Shown here one piece after another: positions 15,598 to 24,991 of a DNA stretch of 64,000 nt. The stretch comes from JBGSUZ01 sp043770095. Its GTDB lineage: Bacteria; Bacillota; Clostridia; Peptostreptococcales; Acidaminobacteraceae. The stretch's first letter is position 1; the number at the start of each line of letters is the position of its first letter. The stretch spans positions 58,668-122,667 of the forward strand of contig JAYVIR010000083.1 in NCBI GenBank assembly GCA_043770095.1, read 5' to 3'. Made by a program: the position numbers and the translations under genes. The notes beneath the pieces are model-generated. The model was given only the letters and a program-made list of their open reading frames with translations. It did not search any database and was not told where the DNA came from.

Positions 15598-17490
15598 ATG
15601 AAATGGCCCAAATTCAAAAAGAACGCCCCTCATCAAATCAATTTTTCTGAACAAGAGTCCTCGCGTGATCCTATATTTTTAAAAGGGGTGCGAAGTTATA
15701 CGGACTTGATTTACCCATCGGGTGTCGATGGCACGATGCCTGATGCTGTGCTTATTGACGGCTGTTATACCGCTTGCCTGATCTGTATGGATTTTCCATA
15801 CACCGTTGGAGGCGCTTGGCTGGATGATTTGATTAATGCTGGTGAAGGAGTGGAAATTTCACTCCACCATTTCCCTCAGAATAAAACCCAAATGATCAGG
15901 GAAATTACCACGCAGATAGGATTCACCAAACACAAAATCGTTACAGGGGGTGATAATCAAACTGACGGAGAAGTTCAACAGAATGCCTTTGCCCATGCCA
16001 TGCACATCAAGAAATCGCTGGCAGCGGGAGATGAACTGTGGTTTATGCACTTGTTAATCCGAATTTCTGCCTTTGATAAAGAAGAACTGAACTGGCGCAT
16101 TAAGTTTGTCGAGAGTATTTTGGCAGGAAAGGATATTTTCTATCAAAGAGCCGATTTTAGGCAGATGGAAGCGTTTGTATCAACTATGCCATTTTGTGAA
16201 CTGAACCCAACTTTTAAGGAGCAGACAGAACGAAACATTCTAACCTCAAGCCTTTGCGCCACCTATCCTTTTGTGTCCTATGAATTATCTGACCCTGAAG
16301 GGGTTTTCATGGGGCTTAATGAGCACAATGGATCTGCGGTGATGTTGGACATTTTTAACACGAAAAAATATTCAAATGCCAACATGGTCATACTGGGAAC
16401 GAGCGGATCAGGCAAGACTTTCACGACTCAAATGCTAGCCTATCGGATGCGCCTTCAAAAAATTCCGATTATGATGATATGCCCTTTAAAGGGGTTTGAA
16501 TACAAACGGCTCTGCGAAAATGTGAACGGCAATTACATCCGCATCGCGCCAGGCTCAAAACACACCATCAATATTTTAGACATCAGACCGACAAGTGGCG
16601 AAGGTAATCAAGACGAGAGTTTGTTAGCTGCCAAGCTACAAAAATTGCAAATCTTCTTCTCGCTGATGTTTCCAGAAATTACGCATAAGGAACGTCAGTT
16701 ACTCGATGAGCGTTTCTTGACGATTTACGCAAAAAGAGGCATTACTTCTGATAATGCCAGTATTTATAAACCTAAAAATGACTCAGGCAGAATATCCTTT
16801 CGACCTGCACTTAAGGACATGCCAACGCTTGGAGATCTGCACGAAGAGATCAAAGACGTGACGGATTTAATGGATATTGCCATCAAGTTAAAGCCCTATG
16901 TTTCAGGGTCATTAGAATTTTTCAACGGACAAACCAACGTGGACATTGAAAATGACTATGTCGTTGCGGATATATCGGATATGCAAGGCGATGCAATACC
17001 TCTTGCCATGTTCATGGTGTTGGACTGCTTTTGGGACCGAATTAAGCAAGATGTGACTCAAAAGAAATGCCTAATCTTAGACGAAGCATGGCGACTCATT
17101 GGTGCTGGGGGCAATCGCCTTACTGCGGAATTTGTTCTTCAAGTGTTTAAGATTATTAGAGGATACGGAGGCAGTGCCATCGCTGCGACACAGGATATTT
17201 CAGATTTTCTTGCACTGGAAGATGGGAAGTATGGCAGAGGAATTATCAACAATGCCAAGCTTAAAATGGTACTGCAACTGGAGGACTTTGAAGCTAATGC
17301 CCTAAAAGATGTGCTGGGACTTTCGCAAGAAGAAATGAGTCGGATCACTCATTTTCAAAGAGGTCATGGACTGCTTTATGCAGGGAATAATCACGTGGCC
17401 ATTGATTTTAGGGCAAGTGAGAGTGAAAAGCGACTCATTACCACGGACAGATTGGAAATTCTAAAATACAGAGAGGAGGAAACCCTGTGA
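15598..17490 (+). CDS. virB4: VirB4-family conjugation ATPase
   Basis: The 630-residue protein has the VirB4/TraC ATPase layout. An N-terminal domain is followed by Walker A GTSGSGKT (267-274), the VirB4-typical HNGSAVMLDIFN segment just before it, and Walker B CLILDEAW (about 500). The conserved RGYGGSAIAATQDISDF motif comes next. It powers assembly of, and transport through, the type IV channel at the inner membrane. I prefer ATG 15598 (AAGGA nine bases upstream), though ATG 15589 is in frame. It looks full length despite the insertion just upstream. The downstream Tad gene starts within its stop codon. Confidence 0.93.
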   Translation: MKWPKFKKNAPHQINFSEQESSRDPIFLKGVRSYTDLIYPSGVDGTMPDAVLIDGCYTACLICMDFPYTVGGAWLDDLINAGEGVEISLHHFPQNKTQMIREITTQIGFTKHKIVTGGDNQTDGEVQQNAFAHAMHIKKSLAAGDELWFMHLLIRISAFDKEELNWRIKFVESILAGKDIFYQRADFRQMEAFVSTMPFCELNPTFKEQTERNILTSSLCATYPFVSYELSDPEGVFMGLNEHNGSAVMLDIFNTKKYSNANMVILGTSGSGKTFTTQMLAYRMRLQKIPIMMICPLKGFEYKRLCENVNGNYIRIAPGSKHTINILDIRPTSGEGNQDESLLAAKLQKLQIFFSLMFPEITHKERQLLDERFLTIYAKRGITSDNASIYKPKNDSGRISFRPALKDMPTLGDLHEEIKDVTDLMDIAIKLKPYVSGSLEFFNGQTNVDIENDYVVADISDMQGDAIPLAMFMVLDCFWDRIKQDVTQKKCLILDEAWRLIGAGGNRLTAEFVLQVFKIIRGYGGSAIAATQDISDFLALEDGKYGRGIINNAKLKMVLQLEDFEANALKDVLGLSQEEMSRITHFQRGHGLLYAGNNHVAIDFRASESEKRLITTDRLEILKYREEETL

Positions 17491-18803
17491 TACGAACCAT
17501 TGGCATGTTTGGCAGTGAGCAGTCCATCAAAGAACTTCGACCCGCTTTTCAAGAATCCGACATTGATCTAATGGAACATGATTTCATAACGGTTCAAGAG
17601 GTGCTAGAAGAGTTAAACCACGAACTAGGAGTGGCGGTTGTCCTCGTGATAGAGAGGATGAGTTTTGGCGTAGAACAGGGGAAGTATGGACTGATAACGC
17701 AAATTCGAGAAGCAGACCCAACCGTTAGAATTGCATTTTGTGCAGACGCAGCTCAGAAAGACCATGAATTTGAAAACTGGTGCTATAAATATCGGGTTTA
17801 CGATATTTTCTATCCCGATAAAAAAGGCGATTTTAATATTTCTGAAATTGCCACGTACATTAAAAAGGGGAGGCTATCAGCAGAATCTAGCGAGGATTCG
17901 ACAAATATCGACATTAGTGAAGAGGAATTAACAACTAAAGGCGGTAAGGGAAATAAGATTGGCAAAGGAAAGAAAAATACCTTCGAGAAACTTTCAAAGC
18001 GGCTAGAGATTAAGAACCCTTTTCGAAGAGAGAAAGTTAATGAGAGTATTTCAGCTATTGAAGAACCACAAGTCATCATCAAGGAAGTTGAAAAAACGGT
18101 TGAAGTCATTCGCGTTGTTGAAAAGCCCATTGAAATTATCAAAGAAGTTGTAAAAAATGTCTATGTAGACCGAACGGTCGAGGTCATAAAAAGACAAAAT
18201 AGCGCAAGCTACCTGATTGCCGTTTTCAATCTATCACGCGGTGCGGGTGCCACACAAACGACGGTCAATATGGCAGAAGCATTGGCTGGGTTGGGTCATT
18301 CAGTGGCGGTTGTTGCAATGGATCAGAAAAATGACTTGAAATACCAAAATGGGAAGGCGGAGTACATCGTTCCAGAAGATGATCAAGCGGATACGCTCAT
18401 TCATTTTCTCGCGGGGAATGGAAAGCATGACTACATTATTCTTGATTTTGGAACCTTGTTTGAACTGAGTCCAATTGGGAAACTGCTCAATCATAATTTA
18501 GCCGATTCAAAAGCAAAAATTGGCGAATTTATGCGATGTCAACTTCATGTTGGAATGGGTTTTAGCTCCGAGTGGCACGTGAATAAAATTAAATATTTTG
18601 TAGAGACAGACGTATTTTCAGAGCGCATCAAGACTGGAGGGTACGTCTTTTTCTTTGACCAAGAGGTGAAAAAGTTGATTAAAAAATACGGCGATTTGCA
18701 AGTCTATGAACGGACGGCGCTTTCGCCAACGGATTACGTCATTCAAACTGTGTTAAGCATCGACTCAGTCAAAACAAAGAAAAGAAGAATTTTTGGAAAC
18801 TAA
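17487..18803 (+). CDS. TadZ/CpaE-like protein with degenerate P-loop
   Basis: The 438-residue protein begins at GTG inside the virB4 stop codon, with GAGGAGG upstream. Residues 1-120 look like a receiver-type domain, as in CpaE/TadZ. A lysine-rich linker and a repetitive Val/Glu/Lys segment (about 195-235, IIKEVEKTVEVIRVVEKPIE) follow, then a MinD-like domain from about 240. The P-loop reads FNLSRGAGATQTTV (247-260), where a conserved lysine would be expected, so ATP hydrolysis may be lost. TadZ proteins place the Tad pilus machine at the cell pole. The tight coupling to virB4 suggests the conjugation and pilus machines are made together. Confidence 0.75.
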   Translation: MIRTIGMFGSEQSIKELRPAFQESDIDLMEHDFITVQEVLEELNHELGVAVVLVIERMSFGVEQGKYGLITQIREADPTVRIAFCADAAQKDHEFENWCYKYRVYDIFYPDKKGDFNISEIATYIKKGRLSAESSEDSTNIDISEEELTTKGGKGNKIGKGKKNTFEKLSKRLEIKNPFRREKVNESISAIEEPQVIIKEVEKTVEVIRVVEKPIEIIKEVVKNVYVDRTVEVIKRQNSASYLIAVFNLSRGAGATQTTVNMAEALAGLGHSVAVVAMDQKNDLKYQNGKAEYIVPEDDQADTLIHFLAGNGKHDYIILDFGTLFELSPIGKLLNHNLADSKAKIGEFMRCQLHVGMGFSSEWHVNKIKYFVETDVFSERIKTGGYVFFFDQEVKKLIKKYGDLQVYERTALSPTDYVIQTVLSIDSVKTKKRRIFGN

Positions 18804-18827
18804 GGCTAAGGAATCGGAGGAGCGGAA

Positions 18828-19547
18828 TTGAGAATTTTAAAGAACAGGCTATTTATAAGTGGTTTATGCTTAATGCTATCGGCAATGCTTGCTTTTGTTG
18901 TGGTGCCTAAACTCTACGAGAATAAATCCGCCACAACGACCGTCATTAAAGTCAACAAAACAGTATTGTCGGGCAGTAAATTAGAAGGAAAGGATTTATC
19001 AGAAGTGACTGTGGGCGCATATGGACTCCCAGATTCGGTCATAAAAGATCAAAAAGAACTGCTTGGTAAGTATACCAAAACGGATCTGTTTGAGGGGGCG
19101 TTGATTCTATCAGACAACATCAGCACTTATAAAGTTGATGCCGTCATTGATGCCTTAATGCTTGAAAATAAACGATTGGTGACCATTTCGCTTCCAAGCA
19201 TTGCCGCAGGATTATCCGCCCATCTTCAGGCTGGAGACCTCATTTCAGTGGTCAGCTTTATCCCTGCCAAGGAGCAACAGACCATGGACGGTTTTACGAG
19301 TCAACCTGGGCGGGTGATTCTTAGTCCGGAGCTGAAATTGCTTCAAGTTTATGGGATTGAAAATGCCAATACAGAGAGTACTGAAACGATCAAAGAGAGA
19401 AAAGACAGCAGCAATAACATGTCCGATGATCCCGTGCCTAAAACCGTCACCTTGGTAGTGACAGAGGCTCAGGCGCTAAAGTTGATTGAAGCTGAATATA
19501 GCGGCAAACTCCATATTGTATTTGTAAAGAGAGGTGGCACACAGTGA
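18828..19547 (+). CDS. CpaB/RcpC-like SAF-domain pilus assembly protein
   Basis: The 239-residue protein begins at TTG 18828 with GGAGGAG upstream. It has an N-terminal membrane anchor (about 8-27) and a SAF-like domain (residues about 38-150). An RcpC-type region (LQAGDLISVVSFI, then KLLQVYGIEN) follows. CpaB proteins are periplasmic or extracytoplasmic parts of the Tad pilus; in a Gram-positive host it would face the wall. Its last bases overlap the start of the next ATPase gene. Confidence 0.8.
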   Translation: MRILKNRLFISGLCLMLSAMLAFVVVPKLYENKSATTTVIKVNKTVLSGSKLEGKDLSEVTVGAYGLPDSVIKDQKELLGKYTKTDLFEGALILSDNISTYKVDAVIDALMLENKRLVTISLPSIAAGLSAHLQAGDLISVVSFIPAKEQQTMDGFTSQPGRVILSPELKLLQVYGIENANTESTETIKERKDSSNNMSDDPVPKTVTLVVTEAQALKLIEAEYSGKLHIVFVKRGGTQ

Positions 19548-20269
19548 AATGTAAAATCATCACAATTTGGGGACGTGCGGGAAGTGGCAAAACGACCTTT
19601 GCGGTTAACTTAGCGCTGGCGCTGGCAGAGCGAAAATTTATTGTAGGAGTCGTGTCTTCCAATCTTTTATATGGAAATTTACAAGTCTTTTTCAATCAAA
19701 GCATTCGCGAAGATAAAGGCGTGTTTCAAGCGCTTGGCAATTGCAGAGAGGGCATTAATGAGCACTTTTGGAAGTGTGGCATTCATGAAAATCTGTTTCT
19801 GCTGGCGGTGCCGAATGGTTATAAAGGTCTTCTAGCCGATGGTGTGACTGGCGAAGAAACACATGCCCTACTCAGTGAAGCCAGCACCTATTTTGATTTC
19901 CTAATTATTGATGGTTCAGAGGAAATCAATAATCCAATGTCGAGCGTGGCACTTACTTTAAGCAGTACCATTTTTACAATTCACAGACCTTCAATTGCCA
20001 CATGCCTTTGGTTAAGAGCGATGGAGGATTTTATCAAACAGCTTCATTTGAAAGATAGGCTCGTTCACCTACTCAATGCCAGTGATGGCAGCTGTCCGGT
20101 GGAAGGATTTCTAAAAAATTCAGACATCCATTTCCATCAGGAACTACCTACTGTCAAATTGGCATCGATACTTGAAAATGCAGGCACGCCCATCTATTTA
20201 AGTGGTGACAAGGCATCAAAGAGCTATAGTCGAGTTCTGGATATTATTTCAGATGAATTGTGTGGTTAA
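19544..20269 (+). CDS. MinD/ParA-type ATPase of the Tad operon
   Basis: The 241-residue protein has an intact deviant Walker motif, GRAGSGKTTFAVNLALAL near the N terminus, and a Walker B-like LIIDGSEE. Unlike the larger TadZ-like protein at 17487, it keeps the catalytic lysines. It may therefore be the active partner of an ATPase and pseudo-ATPase pair. It overlaps the CpaB-like gene by four bases and precedes tadA by 12 bases. A pilus-positioning role is inferred from the location. Confidence 0.78.
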   Translation: MKCKIITIWGRAGSGKTTFAVNLALALAERKFIVGVVSSNLLYGNLQVFFNQSIREDKGVFQALGNCREGINEHFWKCGIHENLFLLAVPNGYKGLLADGVTGEETHALLSEASTYFDFLIIDGSEEINNPMSSVALTLSSTIFTIHRPSIATCLWLRAMEDFIKQLHLKDRLVHLLNASDGSCPVEGFLKNSDIHFHQELPTVKLASILENAGTPIYLSGDKASKSYSRVLDIISDELCG

Positions 20270-20281
20270 AGGGGGCATTGC

Positions 20282-21706
20282 ATGAATCAAATTGGATTTT
20301 CAATCAACGAATTGATCTACAAAGTCAATCAACATTATGAAGGAGGTGAACGTGAATTTGGAGAAGGCAAGCAGCTAGACTACATCGAAATTCTAACACG
20401 CACGCAGCACCTCATTGCAGCCAATCACTCAGCAGAACTTGCACAGGTGCTGTACTTGGATCAATCGGAAATAAAACTCAAAAGCCTTATCATTCGTTAT
20501 TTGAATAGTGAGCGCATGGTCGAAAAAGGCATGGGAAACATTTCAGAGCTGTGCGACAAAATTTATAACGACATGGCAGGCATGGGACTGCTAACCGAAT
20601 ATCTAAAAGATGGAGAAGTGGAAGAAATAAACATCAACAGTTACAACGGCATTTGGGTTATTTACAAAGATAAAAAGGTATTGATACCCCAAGCTTTCAA
20701 TAGTCCTGAAGAGTGCATCAACATCGTTCGCAAAATGAGTCGCTTCGGCAATGTTATTTTGGATGGGTCAAAGCCAATTGGAGACAGCTACATCGCCAAG
20801 GGGGTAAGAATGTCGGGTGCAATCGCCCCTTGTGTCGATGCAGAAACAGGGGCGATTGCTTCCGTCAGAAAGCAAAAACCTTCTCATATCACAAGGGAGA
20901 ACTTAATCGCTTGGGGAACTTCAACCGCAGAGCAATTAGATTTCCTGTCTTTATGTGTAAACAATGGCATTTCGGTAGCAATTGCAGGTGCTACGGGCTC
21001 AGGTAAAACCAGCGACATGGGCTATATTTTAGGCTGTATATCCGATGACAAAAGAATCGTTACCATCGAGGATACCAGAGAAATGAACTTGGCTCGCTAC
21101 AACGAAAAAGGAATTATGACCAATGATGTCATTCATATGCTGACCAAGGATGAGCCCAATCCGATTACTATGCTGGACTTACTCAAACTGTCACTACGGC
21201 TACACCCAACTATTTTGGTGCCGGCAGAGATGCGTGGAAAGGAGGCTTTGACTGTTCAAGAAGCTGGTCGAACAGGACATACGATTGTCAGTACCTTGCA
21301 TGCGAATAGTGCAAGAACCGCCTACGAACGTATTTTAACCATGTGTTTGGAAGCGGGCACCATGCTCTCAGAAGATCGATTGCTAAAAAATATTGTTGAG
21401 GCATTTCCCATCATGCTGTTTAAAATGCAACTGCCAGATGGGAGTCGAAAATACGTTGAAATAATTGAAGCCACCGGAACGATGGGTGGAGAACTTGTCG
21501 GAAACACGTTGTTCAAATTTGTGGTAAGCCATCACGAGAAAGATGAAAATGGAAAAATCGTTAAAACCCATGGCAAACACAAACGACTAGGAAACATTTC
21601 AACGGCACTGGCTGAGAAACTGCATCAAAATGGGGTGGATGCAGAGACTATTCATCATTTTGCAGGGGACAATTTCAAATGGGAAGAAGGAGGCGAACTG
21701 TGTTAA
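20282..21706 (+). CDS. tadA: TadA/CpaF secretion ATPase
   Basis: The 474-residue protein is a type II/IV secretion ATPase of the TadA/CpaF branch. It has Walker A GATGSGKT (236-243), an Asp box (VTIEDTREM), a degenerate Walker B region (LVPAEMRGKEA) and a His box (GHTIVSTLHANSARTAYERI). It energises extension, and often retraction, of the Flp pilus at the membrane. Length agrees with the family. It is translationally coupled to tadB. Confidence 0.95.
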   Translation: MNQIGFSINELIYKVNQHYEGGEREFGEGKQLDYIEILTRTQHLIAANHSAELAQVLYLDQSEIKLKSLIIRYLNSERMVEKGMGNISELCDKIYNDMAGMGLLTEYLKDGEVEEININSYNGIWVIYKDKKVLIPQAFNSPEECINIVRKMSRFGNVILDGSKPIGDSYIAKGVRMSGAIAPCVDAETGAIASVRKQKPSHITRENLIAWGTSTAEQLDFLSLCVNNGISVAIAGATGSGKTSDMGYILGCISDDKRIVTIEDTREMNLARYNEKGIMTNDVIHMLTKDEPNPITMLDLLKLSLRLHPTILVPAEMRGKEALTVQEAGRTGHTIVSTLHANSARTAYERILTMCLEAGTMLSEDRLLKNIVEAFPIMLFKMQLPDGSRKYVEIIEATGTMGGELVGNTLFKFVVSHHEKDENGKIVKTHGKHKRLGNISTALAEKLHQNGVDAETIHHFAGDNFKWEEGGELC

Positions 21707-22635
21707 GAGCAGAGTTCAGCCTTCTTTTTATTTTTGTGCTGCTTTCGATGAGCGCTATGATTTTCTTTAAAGCGAGTCCTTTTAGAAGAGAAAAAACGGT
21801 GGATTTTACGCAAAACATCGCCAAAGTCAGACGAGAAGGCATTACTAAAAAACGGTTAAGAAAAGGAGAACATTTACGAATACGGCTAAATTCCATCTTA
21901 AATCAAATCGACAGTAGCTTGGAAGACTTCTACAGCATGATCATCGGCGCATTTTTGTTAGGTGGAGCCCTTGGGATCATGATTTTCGACGATTTATTAT
22001 TGGCGGTTATGACTGGCATTACATTTTTACCGCTGCCTTATTTTTATGTCACCTTGAAAATTCAAAGCATCAGTCGACAGCAAACCGAAAGCTTGGAAAA
22101 TGCTATGTCGATCATTACGAATGCGTATATGGGGTGTGATGATATTGTGCGGGCGGTAGAACTTTATATTCGCGAAAAGAATCGATTTGTCCATGAGGAT
22201 TATCAAAAATCAACTGCGTTTGACGAGTTCGTTTCTGAAATTTTAATGATCAATCCAAATGTGGAACGCGGCTTGTTGGGCATGTCAGCAAAGATTGGCA
22301 ATCGCTATTTTTCAGAGTGGGTTAAAATGCTTGTGCTTTGCCATCATGATCGGAGGCTCAAATTTGCACTCTATCCAGTCATAAAAGCGATGAATGATGC
22401 CAAATCCATGCAGCTTGAAAGCGATACCCAAATGCTGCAAGTGTGGCGCGAGTATTTTCTGACGGTGGCACTCATGTTTGGCATCATTCCCATCATGCGT
22501 TTTTCTAATGAAGCGTGGTTTGGAATTTTGACGGAAACGGCAATCGGAAAACTGCTCATTAGTCTGATGTTGATCATGGCGCTGGCAACGTCCTTTTTCG
22601 TCATGAAAATAACCAAGCCGATTACTGCAATTTAA
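21700..22635 (+). CDS. tadB: TadB pilus platform protein
   Basis: The protein of about 311 residues has an N-terminal membrane helix, a central pair of hydrophobic segments (about 80-120) and a C-terminal pair (about 255-305). A T2SSF-like helical domain (residues 130-240) lies between. GTG 21700 is chosen because AAGGAGG precedes it by seven bases; it overlaps the tadA stop. TadB and TadC together make the inner-membrane platform on which TadA acts. Confidence 0.88.
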   Translation: MLRAEFSLLFIFVLLSMSAMIFFKASPFRREKTVDFTQNIAKVRREGITKKRLRKGEHLRIRLNSILNQIDSSLEDFYSMIIGAFLLGGALGIMIFDDLLLAVMTGITFLPLPYFYVTLKIQSISRQQTESLENAMSIITNAYMGCDDIVRAVELYIREKNRFVHEDYQKSTAFDEFVSEILMINPNVERGLLGMSAKIGNRYFSEWVKMLVLCHHDRRLKFALYPVIKAMNDAKSMQLESDTQMLQVWREYFLTVALMFGIIPIMRFSNEAWFGILTETAIGKLLISLMLIMALATSFFVMKITKPITAI

Positions 22636-22659
22636 GAAGGAAGGATGTGAAAAAAGCAA

Positions 22660-23568
22660 TTGATCTACTTATTAGCGTTATTCGTTGTATTTTATTTTGG
22701 GATTTTCCAACTGGGCATTTACATTTTGAAAATCCCACCCGCCAAAATTCGTAGAAACCTCAACAAAGCGGTCTTTATCAAAGAGAAGAGTGGCGCCAAA
22801 CTTTACAACCAAGTGGTAATGCCTTTAATGAAACCCATTGCCGTGCTGGTCAGGTTGCCGGCACAAAAGGAGTCGGAGACGGCAAGCATGTTAAAGCGAG
22901 GTGGATTAGACTTCACGCCAAAGGAATACTACGCCAGAGCAATTGTCATTGCGGCCTTGACACTTCCCATATCTATCCTGATGGTTGTGATAGGGGTTAA
23001 TCAGCTGTTGCCAGTGACACTAGCCGTGACCGTCATTGTCTACTTTCATTTTCTGACGGATCTCAACGACAAATTGAAGGCGAAAAAAGATCAAATTGAA
23101 ATGGGACTGCCGGGGTTTGTAAGGTCGATCTTGTATAAACTCGATGACGTAAACGCTGACAAAGGTGGGAACAATGTCGTTCAGGTGGACTTGATTCAAA
23201 TCTTTGAGGATTACTTAAAAGTAGCCAATCCAGTGTTTCACTATGATGTAGCGGTTCTTATCATGGAAATGAAGTCAAAAGACATTGAAGCCGCACTGAG
23301 AAATTTTAATGAACGCATTGGTCTGCCTGAAGTGTCATTTCTCAGCAATGCGCTCATCGGACTCAACCGTGGGGAGCATCAAGGTGAAACCTTATCTTCA
23401 CTCGCCCGCGATATGGACATCAAAGCCAGAGAAAACATCCGAAAAGTACTTCTGAAAAGACCTGGAAGAGTAAGACTGGCAAGCATTCCACTGGTAATTG
23501 TCACCATCATCACGCTACTCTATGTGATTGTGAGCCATCTTTTTCAGTCCGTGGGTGGCTTATTTTAG
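22660..23568 (+). CDS. tadC: TadC pilus platform protein
   Basis: The 302-residue protein has an N-terminal helix, a middle hydrophobic pair (about 90-130) and a C-terminal helix (about 270-295). The T2SSF region includes FNERIGLPEVSFLSNALIGLNRGEHQG, typical of TadC-type proteins. The start is the TTG at 22660; no better start is in frame. It follows tadB by 24 bases. Confidence 0.87.
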   Translation: MIYLLALFVVFYFGIFQLGIYILKIPPAKIRRNLNKAVFIKEKSGAKLYNQVVMPLMKPIAVLVRLPAQKESETASMLKRGGLDFTPKEYYARAIVIAALTLPISILMVVIGVNQLLPVTLAVTVIVYFHFLTDLNDKLKAKKDQIEMGLPGFVRSILYKLDDVNADKGGNNVVQVDLIQIFEDYLKVANPVFHYDVAVLIMEMKSKDIEAALRNFNERIGLPEVSFLSNALIGLNRGEHQGETLSSLARDMDIKARENIRKVLLKRPGRVRLASIPLVIVTIITLLYVIVSHLFQSVGGLF

Positions 23569-23654
23569 GCCTAATTTAATGTCAAAAACAAAGTCAAAGT
23601 CCTGTTAATCGGCAGGAAAACAAACAATGCAAACAAAACAAGGAGGATTACAAC

Positions 23655-23906
23655 ATGAACTTTTTAAAAAGATTAAAGGCAAGCGCAGCGCAGAAGGTCG
23701 TTTTACTTGAAAGTCAGACCCGAAGCAAGGTAGCAGATTTGTCCTCATTACTCAAAGACAAATCAGGCGATCAAATCACTGGGTGGCTGATTGTGGTGCT
23801 ATTGGTGGTTGTCAGCGGTGCGGTATTCTTGGCACTTTATCAAAGTTCAATTCAGGAAATTTGGCACGGCATCATCAACAAAATGAAGACCGTTTTCGGA
23901 ATATAG
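23655..23906 (+). CDS. Flp-type pilin (major pilus subunit candidate)
   Basis: The 83-residue protein has a basic leader and an SGDQITGWLIVVLLVV segment that resembles a class III prepilin cleavage region followed by a single hydrophobic helix. A short soluble tail follows. Cleavage by the prepilin peptidase at 27905 would release a very small Flp pilin. A consensus AGGAGG precedes it, and an 86-base gap after tadC may allow separate high expression. The cleavage site is inferred; the usual G-x4-E pattern is not exact. Confidence 0.75.
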   Translation: MNFLKRLKASAAQKVVLLESQTRSKVADLSSLLKDKSGDQITGWLIVVLLVVVSGAVFLALYQSSIQEIWHGIINKMKTVFGI

Positions 23907-23910
23907 AGCG

Positions 23911-24408
23911 ATGAGTAGCGGAGAACAAAGTGAAGCGGTTAAAGTAGGAAAAGAAGAACAAGCTGCTAAGGGGCGCATTCTCCCCTTGATCGCTAGTAGA
24001 AAAGGCGAAGTGTTCTATGAAGTCATCGTAAAAACATTGATAGTCGTCGTGTTTCTGCTAACGGTCATTAATCTATACAATGTCTTCATAAAATATCAAA
24101 ACGTCAATTATTTGTGCAAACGCACGGTACGGGCAATCGAAGTGGAAGGTGCGGTGTCGGGATCGGTTGTTGGCAAATTTAACGAGCTCAATCAGCACAT
24201 GAAATTAAGCGCAACGTTTGAAGTGACAGACGTTTCCTATTTTGATAACAGCGCGAAAACCATTCAACTTAGGGACAATTTCACCGTACGCGTGCGGGAC
24301 AGCTACAACTTTACCATCATGAACCCACTCTTTGCGCCACCAGTGGTGATTCCAATTCCAATGGAAGTCACGCTGACAGGTATGTCTGAAGTCTATCACA
24401 AGCCATAA
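23911..24408 (+). CDS. TadE-like pseudopilin
   Basis: The 165-residue protein has a cytoplasmic basic N-terminal part, one hydrophobic helix (about 44-65) and an extracytoplasmic domain with strand-rich sequence. This is the TadE/TadF pattern. It starts four bases after the pilin stop. Such minor pilins are thought to prime or cap the pilus. Confidence 0.72.
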   Translation: MSSGEQSEAVKVGKEEQAAKGRILPLIASRKGEVFYEVIVKTLIVVVFLLTVINLYNVFIKYQNVNYLCKRTVRAIEVEGAVSGSVVGKFNELNQHMKLSATFEVTDVSYFDNSAKTIQLRDNFTVRVRDSYNFTIMNPLFAPPVVIPIPMEVTLTGMSEVYHKP

Positions 24409-24422
24409 ATGAGGAAGCTGAA

Positions 24423-24881
24423 ATGAAATTAATCAAAGATAAAAGCGGTAATATGATCATCTTAATGCTCTTTATACTGATGTTTCTTTTTTCCTTTAGC
24501 GCCATTATTGGTGAAATTTTCAGAGTGAACAGCATACAAGGTCACATTGAGTACGAGCTTCAAAGAGCAGTGAACATTGCGCTTGAAGATGCAATGCACG
24601 ACACTTGGCGACAGGATGCTTATAATAAACTCGACACAGATCTAGCGCAAACGAAATTCAGGGCTTATCTGTATAATGAGCTTAATTTGACGAGTGGTTT
24701 AGAAAAATGGAAAGATGGCGCTAAAGTCTACACCTTAATTTTTGAGGACATTAACGCCAGTTATGATCCACCCAAAATAACGGTGAAAGGCAAAGCCGTT
24801 GTAAAGAGTGCCTTCAAATTTTTAACCGATGAGATAGAGATTCCTTTTGAAGTCAGCAGCAGGAACGGAAGGGTGGATTAA
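24423..24881 (+). CDS. TadE/TadF-like pseudopilin
   Basis: The 152-residue protein begins KLIKDKSGNMIILMLFILMFLFSF, a short charged leader followed by one strong membrane helix. Its extracytoplasmic domain resembles that of the upstream TadE-like protein. The spacing of 14 bases to the previous gene puts it in the same operon. It is the last pilus subunit gene before the SLH gene, which has its own candidate promoter. Confidence 0.7.
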   Translation: MKLIKDKSGNMIILMLFILMFLFSFSAIIGEIFRVNSIQGHIEYELQRAVNIALEDAMHDTWRQDAYNKLDTDLAQTKFRAYLYNELNLTSGLEKWKDGAKVYTLIFEDINASYDPPKITVKGKAVVKSAFKFLTDEIEIPFEVSSRNGRVD

Positions 24882-24893
24882 AAAGAAAAACGC

Positions 24894-24922
24894 TTGACGG
24901 TAGCGTAATTACATTATATTCT
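24894..24922 (+). promoter_or_regulatory. Candidate promoter for the SLH gene
   Basis: TTGACG (24894-24899) and TATTCT (24917-24922) are 17 bases apart, within a 110-base gap of very AT-rich sequence. The -35 is close to consensus. An overlapping TATAAT lies slightly too far downstream for that -35, so the exact -10 is uncertain. Confidence 0.4.
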
Positions 24923-24991
24923 ATAATTGTAAATATATAATTATGAATATCCATTAGAATTCCATCCATTATAAAGTAGGGGGAAATGTCG

